From contig CAKZUE010000022.1 in assembly GCA_937920635.1 (NCBI GenBank), forward strand, positions 62,001-126,000: a stretch of DNA of 64,000 nucleotides, read 5' to 3'. Position 1 is the stretch's first letter, and every line of letters starts with the position of its first letter. The notes under the pieces were generated by a model, which worked only from the letters and a program-made list of their open reading frames with translations, had not been told where the DNA came from and ran no database searches. The translations under genes were made by a program, and so were the position numbers. Below are positions 42,421 through 50,653 of the stretch, in pieces. The stretch comes from an uncultured Bryobacteraceae bacterium. Lineage in GTDB: Bacteria > Acidobacteriota > Terriglobia > Bryobacterales > Bryobacteraceae.

Positions 42421-42663
42421 TCAGCCGCGCTTCGGGCGGAACTTCCAGCAGTAAAAGACCCCGAAGAAGAACAGACACAGGCCCCACCACAAGCCGGCAC
42501 GCAGCTCCTTCATCACGACGTCATGCACGCCGGGATGGTTGTGATAGTAGAGATCGGCGCCGGCGATCATCGCGCCGTAGATCAGCAGCAGGGTTCCGAC
42601 GAAGAACCAGATGGAAACTCCCGTGTCTTTGTCTCCGGTCAAAGCAGGCAACTCCTTCCCCAT
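42421..42663 (-). CDS. small two-helix membrane protein
   Basis: 80 residues with two hydrophobic helices (IWFFVGTLLLIYGAMIAGADLY and GLWWGLCLFFFGVFYCW) and a basic end (KFRPKRG). No known family; resembles small accessory membrane proteins of respiratory complexes. Lies 39 nt after deoB on the same strand. Confidence 0.65.
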   Translation of the reverse strand: MGKELPALTGDKDTGVSIWFFVGTLLLIYGAMIAGADLYYHNHPGVHDVVMKELRAGLWWGLCLFFFGVFYCWKFRPKRG

Positions 42664-42702
42664 ACAATACCTGAAACCCGCGCCTGCGGTGGACGGGCGG
42701 CA

Positions 42703-43875
42703 TCAGGAGCACAGGCTGGAAAGGAAGCCCGCCCCGGCGGGCACGCGGGCGCCGAAGTTCTCGGCGATGGTTTGCCCGATGTCGGCGAGCGACGCCCGCA
42801 GCCCCAGATCGCGCCCGCGGGCGGCAGAAGGACCAAACGCCAGCAGCGGAACATACTCGCGGTTGTGATCGGTGGACGGAGTAGTGGGGTCGCAGCCGTG
42901 ATCGGCGGTGAAGATGGCGAGGTCGCCCGGCTGGAGCGCCGCTTCCAACGAGGGCAGCCACGCATCCACTTCTTCCAGAGCGCGCGAGTAGCCTTCGGGG
43001 TCGTTCCGGTGCCCGTAGAGCATATCGAAATCCACCAGGTTGGCAAAAATCAGCCCTTCGGAATGGGTCCGCATGGCCTCCAGAATTCTTGCCATTCCGT
43101 CGGAATTGCTCTTCGTTTTATACGAGCTTGATATGCCCCGCCCGAGGTAAATGTCTGCGATTTTCCCCACGCCGGTCACCGGAACGCCGCGCTCCGCCAG
43201 CACGTCCAGCAGCATCCCCGGCGGAGGCGGGACAGCGTAGTCATGGCGGTTGGCCGTGCGGACGAACGCGCCCGGCGCGCCCGTGAACGGCCGCGCAATC
43301 ACACGCCCCACCTCGTGCTCGCCGCGGAGAAGCTCCCTGGCCGTCTCGCAGATCCGGTAGAGCTCTGGAAGCGGAATCACCTCTTCATGCGCGGCGATCT
43401 GAAAGACGCTGTCGGCGGAAGTGTAGACAATTGGCTTGCCCGTGCGCAGGTGCTCTTCGCCCAATTCGCGGATGATTTCGGTTCCGGAGGCGGGCTTGTT
43501 GCCCAGCGTGCCGCGGCCGATGCGCCGCTCGAATTCCTCCATCAATTCCCGCGGAAATCCGTTCGGATAGAGAGGGAAAGGCTTCCGCAATATGATCCCG
43601 GCCAGCTCCCAGTGGCCCGTGGTGGTGTCCTTGCCGGGCGAGGCCAGCGCGCAGCGGCCGTAGCAGGCCAGCGGATCAACGGCGGCTGTCAGATGCGCAA
43701 ACGGGCGGATGTTGGCCAGCCCGAGGCGCTCCAGATTGGGCAGGCGCAGCGGCCGGAGTTCGGCGCAGTGGCCGAGCGTATCGCCGGGCATATCGTCGCC
43801 GAATTCGCGCCAGTCGGGCATGGCGCCGATGCCAACGCTGTCGAGCACTACCAGGATGACGCGGCGAAAGCTCAT
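42703..43875 (-). CDS. deoB: phosphopentomutase
   Basis: 390 residues. Interconverts (deoxy)ribose 1- and 5-phosphate. AP-superfamily metal site: VILVVLDSVGIGAMPDW and TADHGCDPTTPSTDHNREYV, with GKDTTTGHWELAG in the middle. Starts inside the TlpA stop (ATGA). Supplies sugar phosphates for nucleoside catabolism, in line with the nucleoside hydrolase nearby. Confidence 0.95.
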   Translation of the reverse strand: MSFRRVILVVLDSVGIGAMPDWREFGDDMPGDTLGHCAELRPLRLPNLERLGLANIRPFAHLTAAVDPLACYGRCALASPGKDTTTGHWELAGIILRKPFPLYPNGFPRELMEEFERRIGRGTLGNKPASGTEIIRELGEEHLRTGKPIVYTSADSVFQIAAHEEVIPLPELYRICETARELLRGEHEVGRVIARPFTGAPGAFVRTANRHDYAVPPPPGMLLDVLAERGVPVTGVGKIADIYLGRGISSSYKTKSNSDGMARILEAMRTHSEGLIFANLVDFDMLYGHRNDPEGYSRALEEVDAWLPSLEAALQPGDLAIFTADHGCDPTTPSTDHNREYVPLLAFGPSAARGRDLGLRASLADIGQTIAENFGARVPAGAGFLSSLCS

Positions 43876-45125
43876 GGAGCGGGCGTCTCCAGAGCCTCAC
43901 GGATCCGCTCAGAGAGCATGTCGACGAAACGGTCGGCGATAAAGCCGTTCATGCGGCTGAAGACCTGCCCGCGTCGGTCCAGCACCATGGCGGTGGGAAT
44001 CGAGCTGACGCGCAGCAGCGAAGCCAGCCCGTCCTCGAAATACGACAGCGGCCCCCAGCCCTGCTGCTTCAGAAACGGCGCCACCACGGTGCGGTCCTCA
44101 TCGGTGGAAACGCGGAGAAAGACCACGTCCTCGCGGCCGCGGAAGCGCTTCCGCACCTGTTCATAAAGCGGATGCTGCGCCCGGCAGGGACCGCACCACG
44201 TGGCCCAGAAGTCGATCACCACGACCTTGCCTTTCAGGCTCGCCAGGGCGAGCCTCTCGCCCGTCGTGCTGGACAGCGTGAACTCTTCCACGCTCTTCGC
44301 CCCATAGTTGGGATCGAATGCTTTGAGCCGCGCCCGGCGCGCCTCCTGTAGCGCGGCGGCACGGTCCCAGGCATGCAGCAGGGCGCGGGCGAAGGCGGCT
44401 TCGTCGCCGTGCGCTTTTTGCGCGAGCCCGGCCAGCCGCTGCCTGTCCCGCGCAGGGTCAGGCTCGCCCGTGCGGTCCGCGCCCAGTGCCACCGCCTCGG
44501 CGGCGGCATCGAGGGCTTCGCGGAAGCGTCCGGCGCGCTCCAGGATCCGCGCGCGCTCACGCGCGTTGTCTACTGTCGGGCACGCCGCCCACCCGGCAAG
44601 CGCGGCAGCCAGCGCCTCGTCCGTCCTGCCAAGATTGTCGAGCGCCCGGGCTTCAAATGTGCGGGCGCGCGCCAATGCATATTCGGTCTCGTCGAGCCGC
44701 CGGCCGCGCAGCGGGCGGTATTCGGCCTTCTGCTGCTCCTCGTGCTCCTTCTCGAGCGACTGCGCCAGCAGCCGGGCGTAGCGCAGGGCCCGCTCCTGAT
44801 CCTCGCGCTTTTCCGAATCGAGCAGCGCCCGGGTGACCTGATCCAGCAATTGCAGGCTGCGCGAGCCCGCTTCGATGGCGCGCACGCCGTATTCGAGCAG
44901 CAGCCGCCGGTCCCGCAGATCGACGGCCGCCTGAGCCAGCACCCGCTCGATCTCGGCCCGCTGCGGGGAATCGGGATTCTGCTTCAGGTGCCGTTCCAGC
45001 GCACGGGCGTAATCCACGGCGCTCGAGCCCGCTTCCACCAGCGCGCGGTCGAGTTCCTCCTCGGCCGCCCCTGCGGGAGCGGGCGGCTGGCCCCACAGCA
45101 GCAGCGCCCACAGGACCGCCGTCAC
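43872..45125 (-). CDS. TlpA-type thioredoxin with long N-terminal TPR-like domain
   Basis: 417 residues. Signal peptide (VTAVLWALLLWGQPPAPAGA); residues 30-280 are helical, TPR-like (ALERHLKQNPDSPQRAEIER, ALDNLGRTDEALAAALAGW); C-terminal thioredoxin fold with WATWCGPCRAQHPLYEQV. Periplasmic thiol-disulfide exchange is likely. GTG start at 45125 overlaps the upstream gene as GTGA. An upstream in-frame extension exists but is the shadow of that gene. Confidence 0.87.
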   Translation of the reverse strand: MTAVLWALLLWGQPPAPAGAAEEELDRALVEAGSSAVDYARALERHLKQNPDSPQRAEIERVLAQAAVDLRDRRLLLEYGVRAIEAGSRSLQLLDQVTRALLDSEKREDQERALRYARLLAQSLEKEHEEQQKAEYRPLRGRRLDETEYALARARTFEARALDNLGRTDEALAAALAGWAACPTVDNARERARILERAGRFREALDAAAEAVALGADRTGEPDPARDRQRLAGLAQKAHGDEAAFARALLHAWDRAAALQEARRARLKAFDPNYGAKSVEEFTLSSTTGERLALASLKGKVVVIDFWATWCGPCRAQHPLYEQVRKRFRGREDVVFLRVSTDEDRTVVAPFLKQQGWGPLSYFEDGLASLLRVSSIPTAMVLDRRGQVFSRMNGFIADRFVDMLSERIREALETPAP

Positions 45126-45775
45126 TGCCTGCCCTCGCCCGCCGGCCCGGCTTCGCTGCCCTCTTCGGTCTGGAACAGCGCCAGCAGCTTCTCCGCGCGC
45201 TCGCGCGCCATGTTGAGATACGACGAGTTGGCCGCCACGCGCTTCAGCAGAGGCACGTATTGATCCACGCCCACAAGGCGCTTGCGGTCCCACGCGGCCT
45301 CAATGCGGAGAATCGCCTGGTTCACGCCCAGGCGGTCGTATTTCACGGCGCGCTCCAGGTCGGCCTGGAGGATCGCCGATTCGCACATGCGCTCAAACCA
45401 GTCGTGCAGGAGCTGCGCGTCGGGGTCGAGCGTATGGTTGAATTTCGTCTCGAACCGCTCCTGGCCCTGCTCCCACCGCAGCAGCTTGTCGCCCATGCGG
45501 GCGACCTTGAGGCCCGACTCGAGAGGCTTGCGGAAGCGGTCGAGCTTCTCGCTCAGCTCCCAGACGACGCGCGTCTCGCGCGGGCGCAGTTGAAACGCGA
45601 TGGGAAACTCCTCGTCCGCCGCCTCGCGGTACTCGGCGCGCCCGGCGCGGTCGAGCCGGATCTCCATGTACGGCGGCTTGCTGCCGGGAAAGGTCTTCGA
45701 GTAGAACAGCCGGGGGCCGTCGGCGGCGGGCGCGGACAGGGCGATGCAGGAGAGAAACAGCAGGGTGCGGATCAT
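45122..45775 (-). CDS. secreted protein of unknown function
   Basis: 217 residues with a signal peptide (MIRTLLFLSCIALSAPAADG). Begins RLFYSKTFPGSKPPYMEIRL; the middle is helical (MCESAILQADLERAVKYDRL). No family recognised; it is coupled to both ruvC (ATGA) and the TlpA gene (GTGA), and may be a partner of the latter. Confidence 0.75.
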   Translation of the reverse strand: MIRTLLFLSCIALSAPAADGPRLFYSKTFPGSKPPYMEIRLDRAGRAEYREAADEEFPIAFQLRPRETRVVWELSEKLDRFRKPLESGLKVARMGDKLLRWEQGQERFETKFNHTLDPDAQLLHDWFERMCESAILQADLERAVKYDRLGVNQAILRIEAAWDRKRLVGVDQYVPLLKRVAANSSYLNMARERAEKLLALFQTEEGSEAGPAGEGRQ

Positions 45776-46257
45776 AACGGCACGGGTGTCGAGCGGCGCG
45801 CTGCGTGGCAGATCGCCACCGCCAAAGCATCAGACGCGTCGGCCGGGCGCGGGGCTTCGTCGAGTTTCAGCAACACGCGGGTCATCCACGCCACCTGCTG
45901 CTTGTCGGCCCGGCCGTTGCCGACCACGGCGAGCTTCACCTGCGCGGGCGGGTAGGCGGCAACGGGCAAGCCGGCTTCGGCGCAAACGAACAGCGCCACG
46001 CCGCGCACGTGGGTCAGCTTAAGCGCGCTGCGGATGTTGTCGCCTGTGAAGGTGTCTTCGACAGCCGCCTCCTGCGGTGTGTATGCGGCGATCACTTCCC
46101 TCAGCTTCCCGCCGATCTCTTTGAGCCGCACGGCGAAGTCCTGCCCGGAATCGCTGCGGATGGCCCCGCAGGCCACCATCCGGTGGCGCGTGCCATCGCT
46201 GTCGATAATCCCGTAGCCGGTGCTCTGGCTGCCGCAGTCGATGCCCAGTATCCGCAC
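45772..46257 (-). CDS. ruvC: Holliday junction resolvase RuvC
   Basis: 161 residues. Cuts Holliday junctions with RuvAB. Catalytic acids: Asp7 in ILGIDCGSQSTGYG, Glu in AAVEDTFTGDN, Asp pair in ADASDALAVAICHA. Usual length and partner order (yebC upstream by 28 nt); ruvA and ruvB are not here. Confidence 0.95.
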   Translation of the reverse strand: MRILGIDCGSQSTGYGIIDSDGTRHRMVACGAIRSDSGQDFAVRLKEIGGKLREVIAAYTPQEAAVEDTFTGDNIRSALKLTHVRGVALFVCAEAGLPVAAYPPAQVKLAVVGNGRADKQQVAWMTRVLLKLDEAPRPADASDALAVAICHAARRSTPVPL

Positions 46258-46285
46258 TCGCTCCCCGCGTCCGGCCGCAGCCGGC

Positions 46286-47020
46286 TCACTCGCCGGCTTC
46301 TTCGCCGAAGTCGGCGTTCGTATAGACGTTCTGCACGTCGTCGTGCTCCTCGAGCGCCTCCATCAGCTTCATGACGCCGGGCATGTTTTTGGGATCCACT
46401 TCCATCAGGTTCTTGGGAACCATGCCGATTTCAGCCGAAGCCGTCGGGATGCCCGCCTTCTCCAGCGCCTCCAGCACCGCATGGTGGGACTCGGGCGCCG
46501 AAAGGATCTCCCAGTGCTCCCCTTCCAGCTTCACGTCGTCGGCGCCGGCTTCCAGCGCCAGCTCCATCAACTGGTCTTCGGTGGCCTTGTCCTTTTCGAT
46601 CAGGATCTGGCTCTTGCGCTCGAACATCCAGCCCACCGAGCCGAGTTCGCCGAGGTTGCCGCCGTTTTTGGAGAAAATATGCCGGATTTCGCTCACCGTG
46701 CGGTTGCGGTTGTCGGTGGCCGCTGCCACCATGATGGCGACGCCACCCGGGCCGTAGCCTTCAAACAGAATCTCTTCAATGGCGCCGCCTTCGATTTCGC
46801 CGGTGCCGCGCTGGATGGCCCGCTTGATGTTTTCGGCGGGCATGGAGACCGCCTTGGCAGCCAGGATGGCCGTGCGCAGGCGGGGATTGGCGTCGGGATC
46901 GCCGCCGTTGCGGGCGGCGATGGTGATTTCCTTGATGAGCCGCGTGAACAGCTTGCCGCGCTTGGCGTCCAGGGCCGCTTTCTTGTGTTTGATCGTCGCC
47001 CACTTGGAATGTCCGGACAT
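46286..47020 (-). CDS. YebC/PmpR family transcriptional or translational regulator
   Basis: 244 residues. Start at MSGHSKWATIKHKKAALDAK, which is the universal N-terminus; a longer frame has unrelated residues. Other signatures: NIKRAIQRGTGEIEG, EEILFEGYGPGGVAIMV and FSKNGGNLGELGSVGWMF. YebC proteins bind DNA or relieve ribosome stalling at proline stretches. A minus-strand TATCCT at 47081-47086 is a possible -10 with a 50-nt leader. Confidence 0.95.
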   Translation of the reverse strand: MSGHSKWATIKHKKAALDAKRGKLFTRLIKEITIAARNGGDPDANPRLRTAILAAKAVSMPAENIKRAIQRGTGEIEGGAIEEILFEGYGPGGVAIMVAAATDNRNRTVSEIRHIFSKNGGNLGELGSVGWMFERKSQILIEKDKATEDQLMELALEAGADDVKLEGEHWEILSAPESHHAVLEALEKAGIPTASAEIGMVPKNLMEVDPKNMPGVMKLMEALEEHDDVQNVYTNADFGEEAGE

Positions 47021-47134
47021 GGCTGACCTCTCGCCTGGGAATGCTTGATCGGGACGGGGCGTGACCGGCCCCAATTGGACAGGATACCATCGGCATGGCA
47101 CGAGAGCCAGAGGCCGCCCTATCAGAAACCGGGC

Positions 47135-47614
47135 TCAGTTCAGCCGCGCCGCCAGCTCGCGCGCCGCCATGTCGGCGTCTTTTTCAGGCAGCCCGGCGAC
47201 ACCTGCCACCCACGGCCCCTTGGCGAAGACGAACACCATCCGGTCGCCGTCCTTTCCGTAATAACCGCCAAAGTGTGCGATCAGCTTCGGATTGTCCATG
47301 CGCTTCTTGTAGTCGAACAGCAGCAGCGCCGCCGCCTCGGGCACGGAGGTGCGGATCAGGAACATGTCGAATTCCTGCTTGCCGCGCCTGTAATGGGCCA
47401 CACTGCCGCCGGGCAGGAACTCGCGGCCAAGGACATGATCCTCCACCACCTGGGCTTCCACGCGGCCTTCGGCCGGAAAACGGTGCGTCTCGTCGGCAAT
47501 GGCACGCTTCTTCTTCGCCGGAGCTTCGGCCTTCTTTTCCGCCGAGCCGCCTCCGCAGCCGCCCAACAAAAACGCAGCCGCCAGAATTGCAGACATCATC
47601 ATCCTGAACCGCAT
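47135..47614 (-). CDS. small lipoprotein, function unknown
   Basis: 159 residues with lipobox LLGGC near residues 16-20, then a Lys/Ala-rich linker. The mature part has FDMFLIRTSVPEAAALLLFD and a Gly-Tyr segment HFGGYYGKDGDRMVFVFAKG. No family recognised. Possible -10 TAGGAT 9 nt upstream of the ATG. Confidence 0.7.
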   Translation of the reverse strand: MRFRMMMSAILAAAFLLGGCGGGSAEKKAEAPAKKKRAIADETHRFPAEGRVEAQVVEDHVLGREFLPGGSVAHYRRGKQEFDMFLIRTSVPEAAALLLFDYKKRMDNPKLIAHFGGYYGKDGDRMVFVFAKGPWVAGVAGLPEKDADMAARELAARLN

Positions 47615-47683
47615 AGCGCTTTGATCCTATCACCGCAGAACGCCGCGTGCGCGGGGCATGCCTGCCTGTGCCGCGCGCAAAAG

Positions 47684-47725
47684 AAAAAACCGGGGACAGG
47701 CCCGCCCGGGCGGGAATTTTCCGTG
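47684..47725 (+). repeat. GGGGACAGG repeat, type B, copy 1
   Basis: AAAAAACCGGGGACAGGCCC followed by GCCCGGGCGGGAATTTTCCGTG. Shares the GGGGACAGG core with type A; contains a CCCGCCCGGGCGGG palindrome. The gap to coaX is otherwise GC-rich and empty. Confidence 0.7.
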
Positions 47726-47837
47726 CTGTTCTCCGCGCCGAAACCGCTCGTCCCCGCAGCCTCCGGCCGCTTCACTCGCGGTTTTGTTGCGCCTTCGGCG
47801 CCCGGGCCAAAGCCCTGATTCCGAGCCGCCGCGGTGC

Positions 47838-47843
47838 TAGCCT
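47838..47843 (+). promoter_or_regulatory. -10-like box for coaX
   Basis: TAGCCT, 12 nt before the coaX ATG; no Shine-Dalgarno. Confidence 0.4.
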
Positions 47844-47855
47844 GATTCTTTAGCC

Positions 47856-48626
47856 ATGCTGCTGGCCATTGACGCAGGCAACACCAACATCACCGTCGGG
47901 CTGTTCGATGGGGACCGCATCCTCACTCGGTGGCGGCTGCGCACCGTGCACGAGCGCACGCCGGACGAATGGGGCATCCAGTTGCGCAGCCTGTTCGCGC
48001 TGGAAAACTTCGCTTTCGATCAGGTGGACGGCGTCGCCGCCGCCACGGTGGTGCCGCCGCTGGAGTCGAGCCTCACCGCCATGGCGCGGCGCTACTTCGG
48101 CGCCGAGCCATTCTGGATCACGGGAACCACGGACACCGGGCTCAGCGTTCTTTACGACAACCCGCGCGAAGTCGGCGCCGACCGTATCGTCAATGCCGTC
48201 GCGGCGTTGGAAAAATATGGCGGACCGTGCATCGTCGTCGATCTGGGAACGGCCATCACTTTTGACGCCGTTAGCGCACGGCGCGAGTATCTGGGCGGAG
48301 TCATCTGCCCGGGCATCGGCATTTCCATCGCCGGCCTGTTTCAGAAAACGGCGCGCCTGCCCATGGTCGATTTCCGCGATCCCGGCCGCCTGATCGGCAC
48401 CAACACCGTGGCCAGCATGCAATCCGGGCTCTATTACGGGCTCATCGCCATGATCGATGGCATCGTCGAGCGCATGGCCGCCGAGCTCGGCCCGGACACG
48501 CGCACCGTGGCTACGGGTGGACACGCGGCGCTCGTCACCCGCGGCTCGAAATGGGTCAAGACCGCCGACGAAGACCTGACGCTGGAAGGATTGCGCCTGA
48601 TCTGGGAGAAAAACCGCCGCTCATGA
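47856..48626 (+). CDS. coaX: type III pantothenate kinase
   Basis: 256 residues. First step of CoA synthesis. ASKHA-fold motifs: LLAIDAGNTNITVGLFDG, VGADRIVNAVAALEKYG, CIVVDLGTAITFDAVS, GVICPGIGISIAGLF. Usual length. Overlaps the next gene as ATGA. Confidence 0.95.
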   Translation: MLLAIDAGNTNITVGLFDGDRILTRWRLRTVHERTPDEWGIQLRSLFALENFAFDQVDGVAAATVVPPLESSLTAMARRYFGAEPFWITGTTDTGLSVLYDNPREVGADRIVNAVAALEKYGGPCIVVDLGTAITFDAVSARREYLGGVICPGIGISIAGLFQKTARLPMVDFRDPGRLIGTNTVASMQSGLYYGLIAMIDGIVERMAAELGPDTRTVATGGHAALVTRGSKWVKTADEDLTLEGLRLIWEKNRRS

Positions 48627-49312
48627 CCGCGCCCGAAGACGCCGAATGGAAGCTGAATTACTTCAGCTATTTCACGGAAATCGAGGAGCATTTTCAGCGC
48701 GCCCGCGGCACGGGGCTGTTTCTGATGTCGCCGCTCGACTGGGCGCTGGTTGAGTCCTGGAAAAACGCGGGCGTGCCGCTGGAAGCCGTCCTGCGCGGCA
48801 TCGACGCGGCGTTCGAGAAGTGGCGCTCCCGCAGGCAGCGCACCCAGCGCGTCAACAGCCTCGCCTATTGCGCCCAGGCGGTGATGCAGGAAGCCGAGGC
48901 GATGGCCAGGAACCGGGCGGACGCCGCAGAAAGCTCCGCCGAGCCCGGCATCCCTCCGGAAGCCGTGCGCCAGCACCTCGAGAAAGGCGCTTCGGCGCTG
49001 GCGGCGCTGGAGGGCTATGAAGAGATCGCCGCGTCTCTGCGTGCGATCCTTTCCGAGTTCGAACGCCACGCAGCCGACCTGCGCGAACTCGAACTGCGGT
49101 TGACGGCGCTCGAAGACAGGATGGCGTCCATCGCCCGCACCAGGCTGAGCGAAGAGCAGTTGCTCGCCATGCGGCGCGAACTCGAGCGCGACGTCGCCCC
49201 TTACCGCAGCCGGATGAGCGCCGAGCAACTGGCGCGGCTCGAGAAGTCCTTCCTCGACCGCAAGGTCTACGAGGCTGCCGGGCTGCCGCGGCTGAGCCTG
49301 TTCTATCTGTAG
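48623..49312 (+). CDS. conserved hypothetical protein coupled to coaX
   Basis: 229 residues, soluble and mostly helical. N-terminus EWKLNYFSYFTEIEEHFQRA, then MSPLDWALVESWKNAGVPLE and IDAAFEKWRSRR; long coiled-coil-like middle; ends with ARLEKSFLDRKVYEAAGLPR. The N-terminal part resembles DnaD/replication-type helical domains only loosely, so I assign no function. Start overlaps coaX as ATGA. Confidence 0.7.
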   Translation: MTAPEDAEWKLNYFSYFTEIEEHFQRARGTGLFLMSPLDWALVESWKNAGVPLEAVLRGIDAAFEKWRSRRQRTQRVNSLAYCAQAVMQEAEAMARNRADAAESSAEPGIPPEAVRQHLEKGASALAALEGYEEIAASLRAILSEFERHAADLRELELRLTALEDRMASIARTRLSEEQLLAMRRELERDVAPYRSRMSAEQLARLEKSFLDRKVYEAAGLPRLSLFYL

Positions 49313-49368
49313 GGCGTCGCCCAGCCGCTTGCGGGCCCGGCCAGTCCTCAAATGAGTGAAAAATTCTC

Positions 49369-49396
49369 TTGACCGCCGGCTTGGGCATGATATAGA
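49369..49396 (+). promoter_or_regulatory. sigma70-like promoter of a small-RNA candidate
   Basis: TTGACC (49369-49374), 16-nt spacer, TATAGA (49391-49396). No start codon with a protein-like frame follows; the structured element at 49403-49504 does. Confidence 0.65.
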
Positions 49397-49407
49397 CTGC
49401 GGAACAA

Positions 49408-49419
49408 CAGCGTACGCTG
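49408..49419. promoter_or_regulatory. 12-bp perfect palindrome after the promoter
   Basis: CAGCGTACGCTG, 5 nt after the expected start site. Could be an operator or a small 5' hairpin of the RNA. Confidence 0.4.
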
Positions 49420-49461
49420 ACAACAACGCCAGCGTTTTCCTCCGATTCTGGCTGGCTGTTC

Positions 49462-49504
49462 GCCGGTGAGGGTCTTCCTCCGAGTCCTCACCGGCTTTCT
49501 CTTT
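49462..49504 (+). terminator. intrinsic terminator of the small-RNA candidate
   Basis: 10-bp GC-rich stem with a 14-nt loop and the tail TTTCTCTTT. Could also end read-through from coaX. Confidence 0.6.
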
Positions 49505-49686
49505 CCGGGCTTTGGACAGCGGCCGGATGTAAGGCCGGACTTCACCTGTAAGCACGGAAGCGCAGGACTCGGCCCCGCCGCGGGTCTGTGGCACGCGCGG
49601 AGGGGGCGTGGCCGCGCATCCGTGCCGCGCGTGGAGGCGGCGCCAGAGGCCGGAGCGGGCGGCCCCTGCATGGTCAGCCCCGCGTT
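49505..49686. other. GC-rich intergenic stretch without a gene
   Basis: No coding frame that looks real. One 9-bp inverted repeat CACGCGCGG/CCGCGCGTG (49592-49600 and 49625-49633) could form a hairpin near the 3' end of the FkbM gene. Confidence 0.5.
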
Positions 49687-50595
49687 TCAGCGAAGGTAGA
49701 GCACTTCGGGGCGGACCAGCCGCTGCTCGGGCGCATCGCAGGCGCCGCATTCCACCTGATAGCCGCTCCAGGCTTCCCGCGCCGCCTGGGGCACCTCCAA
49801 CGGGTGCTCCCAATCGTGATACACGGCGATCGAGAGCCGCGGGTGATGGCGCGCGAGCGTCTGGCGGGCGCCCCGAAGAGCGCGGACCTCAGCGCCCTCG
49901 ATGTCCATCTTGATGAAGTCGATACGCTCGAGGCCGAGCTCCGCCGCCAGCGAGTCGATCGTTACCAGCGGGACGCGGACGGTGCGCGTCACCTTGCTGA
50001 GGTTCATCACGAACGTGGCGGCCGCTTCGTTGCCTTCCTCGATTTTGAGCTCGAGTTCGTCGGGACGGTCCCAGACACCTTTGGGCACCAGCAGGACGCG
50101 CCCCGAGGCGATCTCCGGGGCGAAGTTGCGGCGCAGGCATTCGATGTTGTCCGGCGCCGGCTCGATGGCCACCACCCGGGCGGCGCCCGCATTCAGCGCG
50201 AACCGGGTGAAGACGCCGACGTTGGCGCCGCAGTCGAGCACTGTGTCGCCCTTCTGGACAAAGTGCGCGCCGCTGCCATACAGATGAACAGCCTGTTCGG
50301 CCAGGTTGAACGGCAGGGTGTAGTGGCTGCCCGGAGCAGCCCAGAAACGGCCATACGGGGTGTCGTACAGTTCGAGCCCCTCCAATTCCTTTTGCAGAAG
50401 CCTTGTTTTGGAGAGGATTTCGTCCTTGACGCGCGTCAATTCGCGCTTGTGTTCGGGGATGCGCCATGCCTGACGGGGCGGGCAGCCGCGGTTGTCGCGA
50501 AACGTGGCAATCAGGTAATAACGCAGGGGCAGATACTGCCAGGCGCCGGCGGCAAGGGCAGCCAGCAGCGCGGGCACAACAATCCACTTCTTCAC
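49687..50595 (-). CDS. FkbM family methyltransferase with N-terminal membrane anchor
   Basis: 302 residues. N-terminal hydrophobic anchor (WIVVPALLAALAAGAWQYL), then class I SAM fold: motif I TVLDCGANVGVFTRFAL, acidic VVAIEPAPDNIECLRRN, and the FkbM motif IDFIKMDIEGAEVRALRGA. O-methylates sugars or lipids in known cases; substrate unknown. GTG start; a TAGCCT box is 7 nt upstream. Confidence 0.88.
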   Translation of the reverse strand: MKKWIVVPALLAALAAGAWQYLPLRYYLIATFRDNRGCPPRQAWRIPEHKRELTRVKDEILSKTRLLQKELEGLELYDTPYGRFWAAPGSHYTLPFNLAEQAVHLYGSGAHFVQKGDTVLDCGANVGVFTRFALNAGAARVVAIEPAPDNIECLRRNFAPEIASGRVLLVPKGVWDRPDELELKIEEGNEAAATFVMNLSKVTRTVRVPLVTIDSLAAELGLERIDFIKMDIEGAEVRALRGARQTLARHHPRLSIAVYHDWEHPLEVPQAAREAWSGYQVECGACDAPEQRLVRPEVLYLR

Positions 50596-50602
50596 AGCCC
50601 TC

Positions 50603-50608
50603 AGGCTA
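50603..50608 (-). promoter_or_regulatory. -10-like box for the FkbM gene
   Basis: TAGCCT on the minus strand, 7 nt before GTG 50595. Confidence 0.4.
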
Positions 50609-50639
50609 GCATGCGCGTTCGGGCGGGGGCCGGGCGTCG

Positions 50640-50645
50640 TATCCT
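50640..50645 (+). promoter_or_regulatory. -10-like box for tdk
   Basis: TATCCT, 8 nt before ATG 50654; no Shine-Dalgarno. Confidence 0.45.
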
Positions 50646-50653
50646 GTCAGGTG

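Larger units (their letters stand above)
49403..49504 (+). ncRNA. candidate small RNA with two anti-Shine-Dalgarno loops
   Basis: About 100 nt from the expected start to a T-rich end. Parts in order: 12-nt palindrome CAGCGTACGCTG (49408-49419); hairpin 1 with stem GCCAGC/GCTGGC (49428-49456); hairpin 2 with a perfect 10-bp stem GCCGGTGAGG/CCTCACCGGC (49462-49495); then TTTCTCTTT. Both loops hold the same 9 nt, TTCCTCCGA (49437-49445 and 49475-49483), whose CCTCC pairs with Shine-Dalgarno GGAGG. This is the layout of C-rich-loop regulatory sRNAs that block ribosome binding. No known family recognised; the call rests on structure and signals only. Confidence 0.6.

Noticed and set aside
49403-49686. 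Known RNAs: 6S RNA, tmRNA, RNase P RNA, SRP RNA, cobalamin riboswitch
   Set aside because: None of their conserved core sequences is present; only the two-hairpin element is supported.
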